DNA from: Basidiobolus meristosporus CBS 931.73
Lineage: Eukaryota > Basidiobolomycota > Basidiobolomycetes > Basidiobolales > Basidiobolaceae
Direction of reading: 5' to 3'
NCBI GenBank assembly: GCA_002104905.1
Contig: MCFE01000692.1
Location: 1-44,552, forward strand
DNA: 44,552 nucleotides
Position 1 is the first letter of the stretch, and the number at the start of each line of letters is the position of its first letter. Of the stretch, positions 1-11,070 are shown piece by piece. The notes under the pieces were generated by a model that was not told where the DNA came from, made no database searches, and saw only the letters and a program-made list of their open reading frames with translations. The position numbers and the translations under genes were made by a program.

Positions 1-1963
1 ATGGAGAGGCCCATCAGGAGCTACCGCTGGAGCATCGAACTCCCCCCCCCCCAATATGGGGATAGACATGCATGCGTATGGCAGGCGAATCAGCTTGGGC
101 ATGAATATGAACAGACTGGATGGATTTCAGGGCTTACGCCTCCATGGTGATGCAATTATTAAGGATATATGCTGTAAACGGGATACTAGGATCCTGCTTG
201 TCATATGGATAGGATGGGCCAACTGGCATTGGCCAATCCACTGCACTCAGTGGGTTGCTACTAAGTGATGTGGCACATACCGAAGGAGATGTCGCACCAA
301 TATATGAATTGTGTATGATATCTCCCACTGGCCCTATAACGACGAGGTCGTTCACTAGGGAGACAGCGGTGTCACCACCCCGAAACCCCGTAGACCGCCT
401 ACCTATTGCTAGCAAGTGAACCCACGAAAACCGGATTTCTCTGCACCTGTGTTTCTCACTGGCCTCCCAACGGTCCACCCAATATTACTGAACGGTTGGC
501 TGAGATCAATGCTGCTCCAATGGCTGAGCAGCTCGTTCGCGGTTGCCGTGGTGCTATTACAATCCCTTGGATGTGGTACGGAGCGGGCATCAGATGACTG
601 ACTCATCAGCAATTTAGCAGTTTATGGTATAGCAGTTGTCTAAACCTCAGCGTTGACAAATTAAATGTCAGATAAGGTTTTTGTTAACAAACAATTTTAG
701 GTTTGGTCGAATCGCTCAGCAGTGATGCCGATGTATCCCCCCCCCAAAGCCCTATCTACGATCCGTGGTCGCCACCAAACACTACAGCTCGACCCCTCCG
801 CCGTATTGCCGAGGGAGATCGTGTGAGTGTGAGTGCCGGTCAGCAATGACGTCACCCACCTCCTTCGTGGTATGGCATGGACAGCTGGTAGCAATGGAGT
901 CCAGGCCCAGGCGGCGGACTCGGCCACATCCACCCAAGCCAGACCCTGCAGCAAGGTCTGAATCCATATAGCCATCAAAGGAATGGCATCGCCAATTTAC
1001 AATCCACTGGCGAAAATCCCAATTCGTGCGCTCAATCCGCTCCAAACCTAAGATTGCTTCATACCTCAGTCATCTCCTCGCCAGTCAGCCCTTGATTCGC
1101 CCACGCCGCATACAACATGGGGATGGAATTCATTAAACTAATCGAACGTCATACATGGGATGGAAGATTCTTAATTGGACTGGAACGTTCTTTCGAAATG
1201 TCGCTCCATATCGAGCGGGTCAGTCGACTGCTGAGCGCATGTTTTCAGTGCCATCTGTCAGAGACAATTAACCTTGGGTGCCCAGAGCCACGTCAAACAT
1301 CGTTCCATAACTGGACACAGGGGCCAGGATGATCACTCTGCCGGCATTGCATCCTTGGAGCAAGATGATTGGCCGCGGGCACAATGGCCCAGGTAACTTG
1401 GAGTTGGGTGGATTATGGTCGGGCTGGCTCAAGGTCGCAAGGGCAATAAATCGCTATATCGGTGGATGGCTCAAATCTACATGCATATGTCCAAATAAGG
1501 GCACTCCGGCTTTGTAGCATTAGCCATGTAGCTTAATGTACCCACAAGGTTGGCCATTCTCCTAATCCAAGCTGTGCTCAGGATATTTTCCCCGAAATGG
1601 CGGCTAAACGAAATTGCTGAGCTTACCAAATGGATTGTCCACTGCGTGAACTCAGCACCATTTCGCTCATGTACCTCGTCCACCAATCATTTCCGGTCCT
1701 GATGAATCGCTACTGTTATGATCTTGTTTGTTAAGGACCGATTGTTGGTATATATTCTCGTACGTCGGCACCATTTATTGGACTTTCGTTTTCCAGCTCA
1801 CTTTCTTATCTCCCAGTGTTAACGTCTTTGGCCTCAGTTCACACTTCTTTACCTCTCAGTGCATCAAAGAACCGACCATCCTTTAGGATAACATAGCCAG
1901 CACCACTTACTGGTGTTTACCTTTATCAACCAACTACCCTTCCCTGGAACCAAGTAACTTCCC
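1..1963. other. Non-coding left flank, no gene recognised
   Basis: I see no credible protein-coding gene here. Short open frames exist on both strands, but none has a recognisable domain, splice pattern or sustained length. The segment holds homopolymer C runs (near 43-53 and 737-745). From about 1740 to 1963 it is pyrimidine-rich and fits the promoter and 5' leader of the downstream HSF-type gene. Two heat-shock-element-like sites are listed separately. Confidence 0.5.
1163..1197. promoter_or_regulatory. Heat-shock-element-like pair upstream of the HSF gene
   Basis: GAAGATTC (1163-1170) and GAACGTTC (1183-1190) both match the GAAnnTTC core bound by heat shock factors. The second is followed at once by TTCGAA (1192-1197). 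They lie about 770 bp upstream of the HSF-type ATG. The core is known for the family; autoregulation is inference. Confidence 0.35.
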
Positions 1964-3328
1964 ATGAACCAGCAACTCACTGTACAAACTCAGGAGAGTT
2001 TACAGATCCCTCAAAGTGGAAATATTGAGGTTGGCACACCTCAGATCCCTTTGTCCCCTACCTCTAGTGAAAGCCCTTCTGATAAATCCTCCCCCTCGCC
2101 CAACGTTCGCATCTTGAACAATAACTTCGTCCACAAACTCCACGGGTAACCATACGTTTGTACCGACCTTTGTTTCTGACTTCACTCTAACCACCTCTCC
2201 CCTCGTCGCTTATTTCAAAGAATGGTCATCGACAAGCAGTATCAACATTTGATCTCCTGGAACTACTCCGGTACCTCCTTTATCGTGTGCAATATCACCG
2301 AGTTCTCCAAAGATGTGCTCCCGAAGCACTTCAAGCACAACAACTTCTCCAGCTTTGTCCGGCAACTTAATATGTGAGTGACCCCTCTTTGGGAAGTTCC
2401 CTTAGGTTCACCGACGCTAACTGTGCACCATTTACAAAGGTACGGCTTCCACAAGGTGAACAAGTCCCCTCGAGGTCACAGAACCCTCGCCGAGAATCAG
2501 ATATGGGAGTTCTCCCATGCGAAATTCCTTCGGGATCGTCCGGACCTCCTAGATGATATCAAAAGAAAGGCTCTAGAATCGGAGAACCTTAGGAGGGAGA
2601 CCGGGGACCTGCACGCACATATCACCATGATGCAAGTAACCCAATCGGATATGATGCAGCGTATCGCTCACCTCCAGGCTACCTTGTCGGAGGTCGTTCA
2701 AGAGCTCACCGAGACCAGAAGACGACAAGAGGTACAGCAACAGATGATCAAGAATATGATGGATCACCTGCAGCAGAATTCAGCCCTACCTCGTAAGTAT
2801 CCCTTCCCTCAGCCCTCTGACATCCAGCTGACCTCATGTGTTATAGCGGCCTTCCCAACAGACATAAGTCACTCGGCCAGCCCCGACATTAAAAACGAAG
2901 GTGACAGGCCACCCATTTACATCACTAGTCCAGAGGATTCGAACAACCTCGTGCACGACATGCAGCTTAACGTCCCGTCGAATGGACCGATCCAAAGCCA
3001 GGGGAATTGTCTACAGCCGCCTGGCAACATCTCCACCTCCCAGGCCTTTCAACAAAACAACTTCAACCGTAACGGCCTGCAGATCCAGATAGGCTCAAAC
3101 TACATGAACCATTCGAACGCTGCCAACATGATACCCACACAGATGGCGCCAGATAGCTTCCACCAGTACAACCAACCCATGAATCACCCCTTGCCCCCGT
3201 CCCCTCACTCACCACTGGGGATGATCTCGGATGATGAGTTGAACAGCCCAATTTATGGCACCAACCCGCATGGTGGCTTCCGAAACCTCGAATACGGGGC
3301 CGATGGCCAGCCGCTATTCAATATGTAA
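1964..3328 (+). CDS. HSF-type DNA-binding transcription factor, four exons
   Basis: Nuclear regulator of the heat shock factor family. Exons by splice consensus and frame: 1964-2145, 2221-2373, 2440-2792, 2847-3328, giving 389 aa. Residues about 55-150 form the winged-helix HSF domain: FVHKL at its start, then LPKHFKHNNFSSFVRQLNM and YGFHKV, which become continuous only after the third exon is joined at AT|G. Residues about 155-225 are a heptad-rich, Gln/Met/Leu-rich coiled coil (HR-A/B-like trimerisation). The C-terminal part is Pro/Ser/Asn-rich, as in activation regions. The start ATG (CCCATGAACCAG) is the first in frame. Introns are 75, 66 and 54 nt. The third intron is a multiple of three with no stop, so its retention would add 18 codons. 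In the canonical FVHKLYNMV motif, YN is replaced by HG. Whether this is the Hsf1 orthologue or an Sfl1/Skn7-like paralogue is undecided. Confidence 0.88.
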
Positions 3329-6012
3329 AGCAATATAGAAACAGTTCTCTTGTTTATCCTTCACATCCGTATCCCCGCTACGCCCTTCAACCAATTCGCC
3401 GCCCGCGGTCCAGGAAGCAGGAAATATGATCACCCTTAGTTGAAGTGTAGTGTAGTGTAGTGTAGCATTAGTAATCCTACACATCAATGTATTTTCTAGT
3501 TCAGTAAGGTTGGGTGGGGTCGGTGGGAGCATCATGATCGCCTTGCGCACATCCATCGCCACCACATCACATCACACCGGCGCGCCAATTCAGGCAGTCG
3601 CAAGGCTGATGGATTTTGGGGGGCGAGGGGGATTTTTGGAAATTCCGTAACCACTCACTTGACAAATTTGTAATATATTGGATCTAATTAGTACCAACCA
3701 CCTTTATTTGTCATCCATTTTCTTTCTGGATCTGACCCACGGCGGAAGGCAGGTTGTGCGTTGGCCAATCAGGGCGGGGGAGGCGAGAGGTGTTGAGCAT
3801 GGATCAGTTTAGTGGAGACCTGCCATAGTTGGGGTCATACGAGTTCCCTAAGGGTCATAGCAGTGGTTGTGGTTGCGGCCGTGAGTAGCTGGGAAAGGGA
3901 TGTGACATGGTTTCAATGCTCGGGGATACGCTGGACTTTTCCCTTGCCATTGACAGCCACCGGAGCATCTCTCATTTCCGATGGCTGATCAGGAAACCCT
4001 TTGGCACATCGTTCAGGGATGATCTCACAGTTGCCAGATCGCTGCGTGAGCACCGCTGGGCATCCAATGAAGTGGCGCTCCCGAGATATTTGCACGGTTA
4101 TCACTGTAGATACCGTCGTCTCTGATCTAAGCTCGAGATGGATCTGGCTCAGATCTCATCACACAACCAACCATGGCACGGGAAGTGCCTGTTTGAAGTC
4201 CAGGCTCCTTATGGGCATAGCCTCGGGGGAGATGTTTCCCATCTGGATGGTCCTGTCCTGCGACACCATGCGGCCGAGATGGAAGTCACAGCAGGTGTGG
4301 CAGGTGAAGTGGTGAGGAATAGCAGGTCTTGAATACATGTCACAGTCTCTTTCAAATGGTACATGACGTTGAGCGTTTCTCACCCCCCTTCTCCGCTGCT
4401 CAGCCTACCCTGTTGCTCTCGCCGTGCGCTTCCACTCCTACCTGCTCGCGAGGATTCGTCCAAAACCACTCCCATCCATCAAGAATTGCTTCCAAATGCA
4501 GCCAGATTTCTCTTGGCTCATTTATCCCAAAATTGATTCATTTGGGCCTGATCTGTGAGGAACCGATGATTCGCCCATTTGGTCGGACGAATTCCCATCT
4601 CGCGAGATGGTTGGATTATCTGTTCGAGGCGATGGTCCGTCACCCTGACGTCATTGGCAAAAGGGGCCATATGGATATCCACACTTGCCCTCTACATTTC
4701 TGCGTACAACGCAGCCACGGGACCCACCATTGGTCGGTGAGAAAGCATCAGGAAAGATTGGTGAGATCGTCTTGCCAGTTTGGTTGGAGTATGGCGATGG
4801 GATTGTGCGGCATGCCGAGAGATCTAGGTAACTCCAGCCAGGAAACCCATTTCGATCTAGTGGGGGAGGGGCTAGGGAAATTCGGTCAATGGAAACGGCA
4901 ATGACAGGTGGTTCGTCGGATCCCTAACCCCGTAATTCCATTCACGACGGTTCCCTCGGCGTCGGTCCGTTGTATTTTCACATGAACCGGGAAAATGGGG
5001 ATGGGAATCTGGCTATACCCGGCAAGGCGGGTACTCCACTTGGTTCGGTATGGCTGTGTATGGTATGGAGCAGATGGGGTTTTTGGTGTTTAGTGTTCTT
5101 CCGGATGCGTCCCCTGGGTCGACTTCGTTCCCCTACCGAAGCCCAGTATACACCCCGCCGCATACTATCCACAATCACCATGAAGGTTACTCATACGGCC
5201 GCAATATCCTACGTTGAGTCGAACGGTGTGCCATATGCGAGCACGTTGAAGCCGCATATAATCTATGTGGTAGCTTGTCCTGTTTGGAGATCCTGTCAAC
5301 TAGTATCGAGTAAAATATCCTCTCCACCGTACGATGGATTATGGGCCCTATAAGGCATTTGAGCGACTCATCATGAGGGACCATTTGTTTGTGAGAGCCA
5401 AAGACATGATGGTTATAATGGTCTGCGGATGGGTGGTGGTTGTTTCAGCAGTTTCAAGGTATCCGTTTTGATCAATCAGCATTAAATATTCTCTCGGCTA
5501 TTCTGTTGGGAATAGAATTATTCCCAAAAACTCTGAAAAGAAGGAACCGACCTTAAGGTCGCTCAATATTGCCCAAGCTCCGTGCTCGTCAGCCTAAAAA
5601 TAAATAATCTACAATCCTACATGAAAGCCGGGCAAAACCATGGATGCTACGTTTTCACCCCATCAGCCAGCTGGCGAAGCATCCATTTCCAAATACTCCA
5701 TATCACTTCCCAGTTCGTTTGCAACTTGCCCTTACAATGACTTCCCACTGTTAAAAATACTCAGTTTTCACCTAAACCACTCATAAAGCGCAAGATTCTA
5801 CTTGGCTCATTGCTTAGGTTATGAATTATTTACTTCCGAGTTGGTTTGTAAGATATTGGCTAATATTTAGAATTAGTGAAGGCCTGGAAGTTATCAGTAA
5901 TCTCACACTGGTCCATAAGCCTCCAAATTTTGCACACTGCTTTTTGGGACCTTCTTGAAAAATTTTATCATTAGCTTTACAAGGCTCCCCAAAATGTATA
6001 TATACTTTATTT
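3329..6012. other. Intergenic region, no gene recognised
   Basis: About 2.7 kb without a supportable gene. It holds a short GTGTA microsatellite (about 3445-3465), a G-rich stretch near 3616-3630 and a TGACGTCA palindrome near 4646. A 191-codon open frame (4329-4904, plus) has no recognisable domain and I do not call it. The last few hundred bases become AT-rich toward the copia insertion. Confidence 0.45.
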
Positions 6013-6349
6013 TGTTGTCAGAGTCTTGGAGAAATTGGAAGTGATTGGGAGAACAAGTAGATTGTGCGGTTTTCACTTAATAAATTATTGAATGTAAAAG
6101 GAATATAATCTTTATACTTTTACATGGTCTTGGTATTACAAACATGTAGAATAGGTTAAAGAAGGTCCCAAGAACATGTGTGCAAAGTTTTGGGCTGTTT
6201 GGACAACTTATCTAATCTTCATGTTCTGGGTAAATATTTTAAGTAAATTCCAACAGCAAATTTGGTCAGTATTCCCTAGGATTTGAAGGTAATGATCCAA
6301 GTGATCAAGTTAAGTGAATATTTAGGTGGAATTACAAATTTTTATAGCA
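6013..6349 (-). repeat. Copia 3' LTR (left copy)
   Basis: Begins TGTTGTCAGAG and ends TTTTTATAGCA on the plus strand. It aligns along its length with 9229-9577 but with scattered substitutions, and it lacks a short segment present in the other LTR. The terminal inverted bases are eroded compared with the right LTR. Confidence 0.88.
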
Positions 6350-6358
6350 CTCCCACTC
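6350..6358 (-). other. Polypurine tract of copia element
   Basis: Minus strand GAGTGGGAG lies directly against the 3' LTR, the position where plus-strand DNA synthesis is primed in LTR retrotransposons. Confidence 0.6.
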
Positions 6359-6594
6359 AGCTAAATGCTCATACTGACTAGTCCTAATTTTGACCAAAGG
6401 TATTCAAACTTCTCTCTAGCTAATGGCTTGGTAAATATGCCTGCAATCATTTCATCTGAAGGACAGTAAACTAAGCTAGCTAAGTTATTCTCTATAGCCT
6501 GATGTATTGAATGATGTCTAATATGTATGTGCTTAGTTCTAGCATGAGAAGTTGGATTTCTACCTAATTGTATACATCCTTGATTATCTTGAAA

Positions 6595-8590
6595 TCAAGT
6601 AATAGGTGTTTTTTGACATAGGCCTAAATCTGCAAAAAGCTTTCTTAACCACATTGCTTCTTTTGTAGGCTCACAGGCTGCCATATACTCTGCCTCTGTA
6701 ATGGAAAGTGCAATGGTTAGTTGCTTTCTTGAATTCCACAATATTGCTCCTTTACAGTAAAGAAAGGTGTATCCTGTAGTAGATCTTCTGACTTCCAAAT
6801 TTTGTCCTCAATGAGCATCAGAGTATCCCACAAGATCCTGCTCTAAATCCTTATAAGTGTATCTTAAGCAGATATCAGCAGTTTTTTTTAGGTATCTAAA
6901 AATCCACTTAACTGCTGCAATATGATCAGATCCATATTTCTGATTATGCTGGCTGATAACTCCCACTGAATATGAGATATCTGGATGCATTTCCAGCACT
7001 AAGCCCACTTGATTTGGTTGAGTTTTGACCAAGTTAAGGTTTGTCTCCATTGGGGTAGCTGCCAGTTAAAAGTCTTCCATTTGGTACTTCTTTAGTATAT
7101 CTTGAATATACTTGGATTGGCTTAGGGTGATAGTCTGGGTACTTTTGTCTATGGAGAACTTTATCCTAAAGTAGTAACTGTGTTCTCCTAGATTGGACAT
7201 CTTGAGCTCTTTAGACAAGCTGGATTTAGTCTCTTCCAATGTATTGAGGTTATTGGTGGCTATAATAAGATCATCCACATATCAAGCTAGTTGAACTGGA
7301 TTTGCTCTATCTGGTTTATAGTATATTCCATAGTCAGCATTACTCCTTTTGAAACTCAAAGATTCCAAATAAGAATCTATCATGCAATTCCAGGCTCTTG
7401 GTGATTGTTTGAGAACATGTAGAGACTTTTTAAGCATGCAGACCAAATGGTGGTTATCTTGGTCAACAAACCCATCAGGCTGGTCCATGTACATGTCCTC
7501 ATCAAGTTTTCTATTCAAAAAAGCAGTTTTTGCATCTGTTTGATGTATAAAAAACTTATATTTGGCTGCAATAGCCAATATTAATCTAATGGAACTAAGC
7601 TTGGCCACTGGTGCAAAGGTCTCAGCATAGTCAGGTCCTTCTGTCTGAGAGTATCCTTTGGCAGCAAGTCTTGCTTTGTATCTTTCATTTGAACTATCAG
7701 CCTTGTATCTTGTCCTGAAGACTCATCTGCATTCAATGGATTTTGGTTGATTGGTAATTTGACTAAGTCCCAAGTTTGATTTTCCATTAGGGCCTGACAT
7801 TACTCAGTCATTGCAGATCTCCAAAACTTCATCTGAGGGCTATTTAGGGCCCCCTTTACAGTCTGGGGCTCATCAATATGGACTGAATAGGCATAAGCTA
7901 AGTTTGTACCCTCATTAATATAGTAATTTGGGCTATTTCTGGTCTGGTTGGATCTCTGGGCATTTGATATCAGAATGATTACATACGGGATATTCCTGGG
8001 CACTGATTCAGGCTGAACCATGGTTGTAGAGTCCTCTGGAGTGACAATGTTTTCATTGTTTTGCTCTGATTTAATCCTGACTATTGGCAGACTTGGCTTC
8101 TCTGCTTTTGTATTGTAGAGTCTGTATGCTTTACTTTCATTGCAGTAGCCCAAGAATATGCATTTTACACTTTTTGGCTCAAATTTTGACTGATTTCCAG
8201 GCAGTTTCTTGGCATATGCTGTACACCCAACTATTCTTAGATCTTCTGCACTTGGTCTGTATCCATACCATGCTTCAACTGGAGTAGAATCACAAAGTAC
8301 TCTGTTATAACTCCTATTCTTAAGGTATACAGCTGTGGCAACAGATTCTGCCCAAAAATCATAGGATAATTTTTGATCATGAATCATAGATATTGCCATA
8401 TTGATAATTGATCTGTTTGCACATTGTGCTACTCCATTTTGCTGTGGGGAGTATGATACAGTTGTCTCTTGCTTTATCCCATGAGTTTTGCAGAAGTGGA
8501 TGAAGAGTTTTGAAGTATATTCTCCACCATTGTCTGAGCGTATTCTCTTTTTGGGTATCTTCTTTGTTGGTTATCATGGCTTATTAAAGC
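6595..8590 (-). pseudogene. Broken copia pol: integrase C-terminus, RT, RNase H
   Basis: Minus-strand fragments in order: integrase-derived pieces at about 8377-8577 (frameshifted) and 7800-8399 (FLGY-type region of the integrase C-terminus), then reverse transcriptase at about 7066-7787 (KTAFLN, and YVDDLI just beyond 7282), then RNase H at about 6595-7050 (STTGY, ITEAEY). Stops interrupt it. One TGA falls directly before YVDD near 7281. Another replaces the Trp expected after SDAH near 6808, and a TAA lies in the linker near 7800 where the second copy (37465-38094) still reads through. Not functional. Confidence 0.9.
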
Positions 8591-9197
8591 ATTTTCTTCT
8601 TCCTTCTTATTAGCATTTGATTTTCTTAATTCTTCATCCAGGAGCCTTCCATATACTTAATCTAAGGTCAAATCCTCAGTTCTGTACTCTAGGGCTGATA
8701 CAAGGCCCTGAAACTTGTCTGTCAGGCTAATCAGGATGGTAACTATCAAATCCTCATCAGTAGTTGGTACACCTACAGATTCTATCACATTCACCAGCAG
8801 GGTAATTCTGTTATTTAGATTTTTCATTTCTTCTCCTGGCTGCATCTTTGTAGTAAAGAATTTTTGTCTCAGATACATTTTCTTAGCAGCTGAACATGAC
8901 TGGTAGGTGTCTTCTAATGCCTTCCAGGCATTCTTTGCCACTTTTGCTCTTGGGCATTGAATTAGCAATTTGTCTTTAACATTGAGGCAAATGCAGTTGA
9001 AGGCACTTTGTTCTTTCTTCTGGTACTTTAAGGCTTGCTCTCCCACATTTTTAGGAGGGCATTCTTCTCCCATGACAATATCCCAAAGGCCTCATTCTTG
9101 TAGCAGCATCTTCATCTTTACCTTCTGCACTTGGTAGTTAGATCCATCCAACCTTTTCAGCAGAGGGAGAAATTCCAGTAATAGCAGTAGTAGACAT
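8590..9197 (-). pseudogene. Broken copia gag (UBN2-type)
   Basis: The likely original ATG is at 9197. The first part reads MSTTAITG, shifts frame near KLDGSNY, and has a TGA where Trp is expected shortly before DIVMGEE. From about 9073 to 8640 the frame is clean and shows the gag pattern AWKALEDTY and KMYLRQKFFTTKM. It then runs without zinc knuckle or protease into integrase sequence near 8590, an internal deletion. Confidence 0.85.
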
Positions 9198-9215
9198 TGC
9201 AGAGAGTGACAGCTT

Positions 9216-9228
9216 GGGGCTCATAACC
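9216..9228 (-). other. Copia primer-binding site matching the initiator tRNA-Met anticodon arm
   Basis: Directly inside the 5' LTR the plus strand reads GGGGCTCATAACC, the anticodon stem-loop of eukaryotic initiator tRNA-Met with its CAT anticodon. The minus-strand RNA therefore pairs with an internal stretch of the tRNA rather than its CCA end, as in Drosophila copia and yeast Ty5, which use a half-tRNA primer. Match seen directly; tRNA usage inferred. Confidence 0.7.
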
Positions 9229-9577
9229 TGTTGTAACAGTCTTGGAGATATTGGAAGTGATTGGGAGAACAAGTAGATTGTATGATTGTCACTTAATAAT
9301 TTATTGAATGTAAAAGTAGTATTTATACTTTTACCTGGTCATGGCATTACAAGCACGTAGAGTTGGTTAAGGAAGGTCCCAAGTGCATGTGTGCAAAGTT
9401 TGGGGCTGTTTGGATAACTTATCTAATTTTCATGTTCTGGGTATCTGGTATTTTGGTGAAAATATTCCCTGTAAATCCTGACAAGGAATTTGGTCAGTAT
9501 TCCCTAGGATTGGAAGGTAATGATCTAAGTGACTAAGCTAGGTGAATATTTAGGTCAAATTACAAATTTTTACAACA
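9229..9577 (-). repeat. Copia 5' LTR (right copy)
   Basis: A 349-bp LTR bounded by the perfect inverted termini TGTTGTAA and TTACAACA, followed by the TATTT target duplication. It is the upstream LTR for the minus-strand element and lies directly against the primer site. Confidence 0.9.
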
Positions 9578-11070
9578 TATTTGAGCTCAATAAAACACCA
9601 GGTGAATATCATGTAATTCTTCTGGTCCTCCAAATCACTTTCAGTACTCCCTTGAATCTTGCAACATTCACAACCTAACCCTGGTCAACATTTCCAATCT
9701 GTTTTTTGCAGGCACTTCACCCCACTTACAATCATGCAGCATTCATAATACATATCAATGACTATGCTTCTGATTGTTGTAAATTATGTACTTTCATCTA
9801 AAGATATACATTGGCATAGTCTCTTGAATCCTAGCTTATAAGCTTTACAGTTTCCAGCTGTACTTCTTTGCCATGACTTGCTTTGAATATTTACACCAAA
9901 ATGTCAGGTACTCAGACAAAATTCTTCAAGTTGATGCATGCTCACTGTACCTTCCTTGTGGCAGTATAAGTACTAGTGCATTCAATTGATCATGAAGTGG
10001 AACCATAAAATCTATGTATTGCCCTAATCACCTTTGATACCTTCCAAGCTCTGATAATAGTGTGCACCCACATATTACCTGTATTGAAGCACTAAAATAC
10101 TGGTCCTGATCTTAATTGTGAAAGCAGGTGGGTTAATTCAAGTGGGATCTTTCCTCATTCTTATATAACACTCTGATGATGTTCATCAAAGATCTCACAC
10201 TGGGAAAAGTCATTGTCAGTGCATACCACATGTTGATACTTCTATTCACCAACCTTCTAAATGTACTTCGATTACCAGCTCAGAGGTGGATCCTGGTGCC
10301 TTGCTGGCGATGACTGATCCAATACAGGTATGGGGCAGATTAGATGAGCTCAACAATCATTTAGCTTGCCCTCAGCAATCCCATCCCTATCCGCGTCCCA
10401 CGACTTGATAATCGGCAGATGACAGATGTAGCCATGTACATCCAAGGTTGGATAAAACGGTCCCAATGGTGGCTGAAATCATCGCCGACCACATGACCCC
10501 AAGGATTGTGGATAAGCTTCCGAGAATGTTGGCAGGTCTGCCCCGGCAGTGGCAGTGCGAGTGTGTAATGAAGGTATTGATGCTTTCGGTTTGCGCCTGT
10601 GGCTAGGAAATAAATGCCCTCATGACCCGCGTACATGACAAATCCTAGCTTCTCGTAGCTAGGGTCAATCGGGTGACTTAATTTTATCAACATGATAAAA
10701 CGAGACAGGATTTTTGGGAGTCGCGATTATCTTTCCCGCTTATAACTGTCGCGTGGGGGGGGTGACCATAGTAACAACTCCTACGAAATGCCGGGCTACT
10801 CGACAATCAGTCATAGTGAGGGATGGCCATGCCAGTTGGAATAGGTGATTTATATAAATTCAGTAGAATGGCAATTTAAACTGCATGTGCTGTGTATGAC
10901 TATTGATAAGGCAGAGGCTATTTCTTCTGAGTGGCATGGGCGCATTTGATCGGAAACGGAGAAAAGGCAAGTCTATACAAATATTTGAAGCAGTGGAGCA
11001 GGGGATCTAGACACAAGAGAGGCATTCGGGACTTTGAAGATATCAAACAAATTCCGGGTCCCAGGTCCGA
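9578..11070. other. Intergenic region, no gene recognised
   Basis: No supportable gene. A 110-codon minus frame (10361-10693, ATG start) has no family I recognise. A hairpin CCTAGCT/AGCTAGG (10644-10663) lies inside it. The right end is the 3' flank of fibrillarin. Confidence 0.4.

Larger units (their letters stand above)
6013..9577 (-). mobile_element. Degenerate Ty1/copia LTR retrotransposon
   Basis: Minus-strand copia element with both LTRs and a 5-bp target duplication TATTT (6008-6012 and 9578-9582). Order on the minus strand: 5' LTR, primer site, gag, integrase C-terminal part, reverse transcriptase, RNase H, polypurine tract, 3' LTR. This order (integrase before RT) defines copia. The internal part is only about 2.9 kb, well below an intact element. 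The zinc knuckle, protease and N-terminal integrase are missing between gag and pol near 8590. Several in-frame stops and frameshifts break the rest. The LTRs differ by many substitutions and small indels, so the insertion is old. A related fragment lies at 37465-38094. Confidence 0.93.

Noticed and set aside
4329-4904. 191-codon open frame on the plus strand
   Set aside because: No recognisable family, no convincing hydrophobic core or motif, and it lies in otherwise non-coding DNA.
10361-10693. 110-codon frame on the minus strand with ATG start, containing a CCTAGCT/AGCTAGG hairpin
   Set aside because: No recognisable domain or neighbours that support it. Possible small gene, but not supportable from sequence alone.
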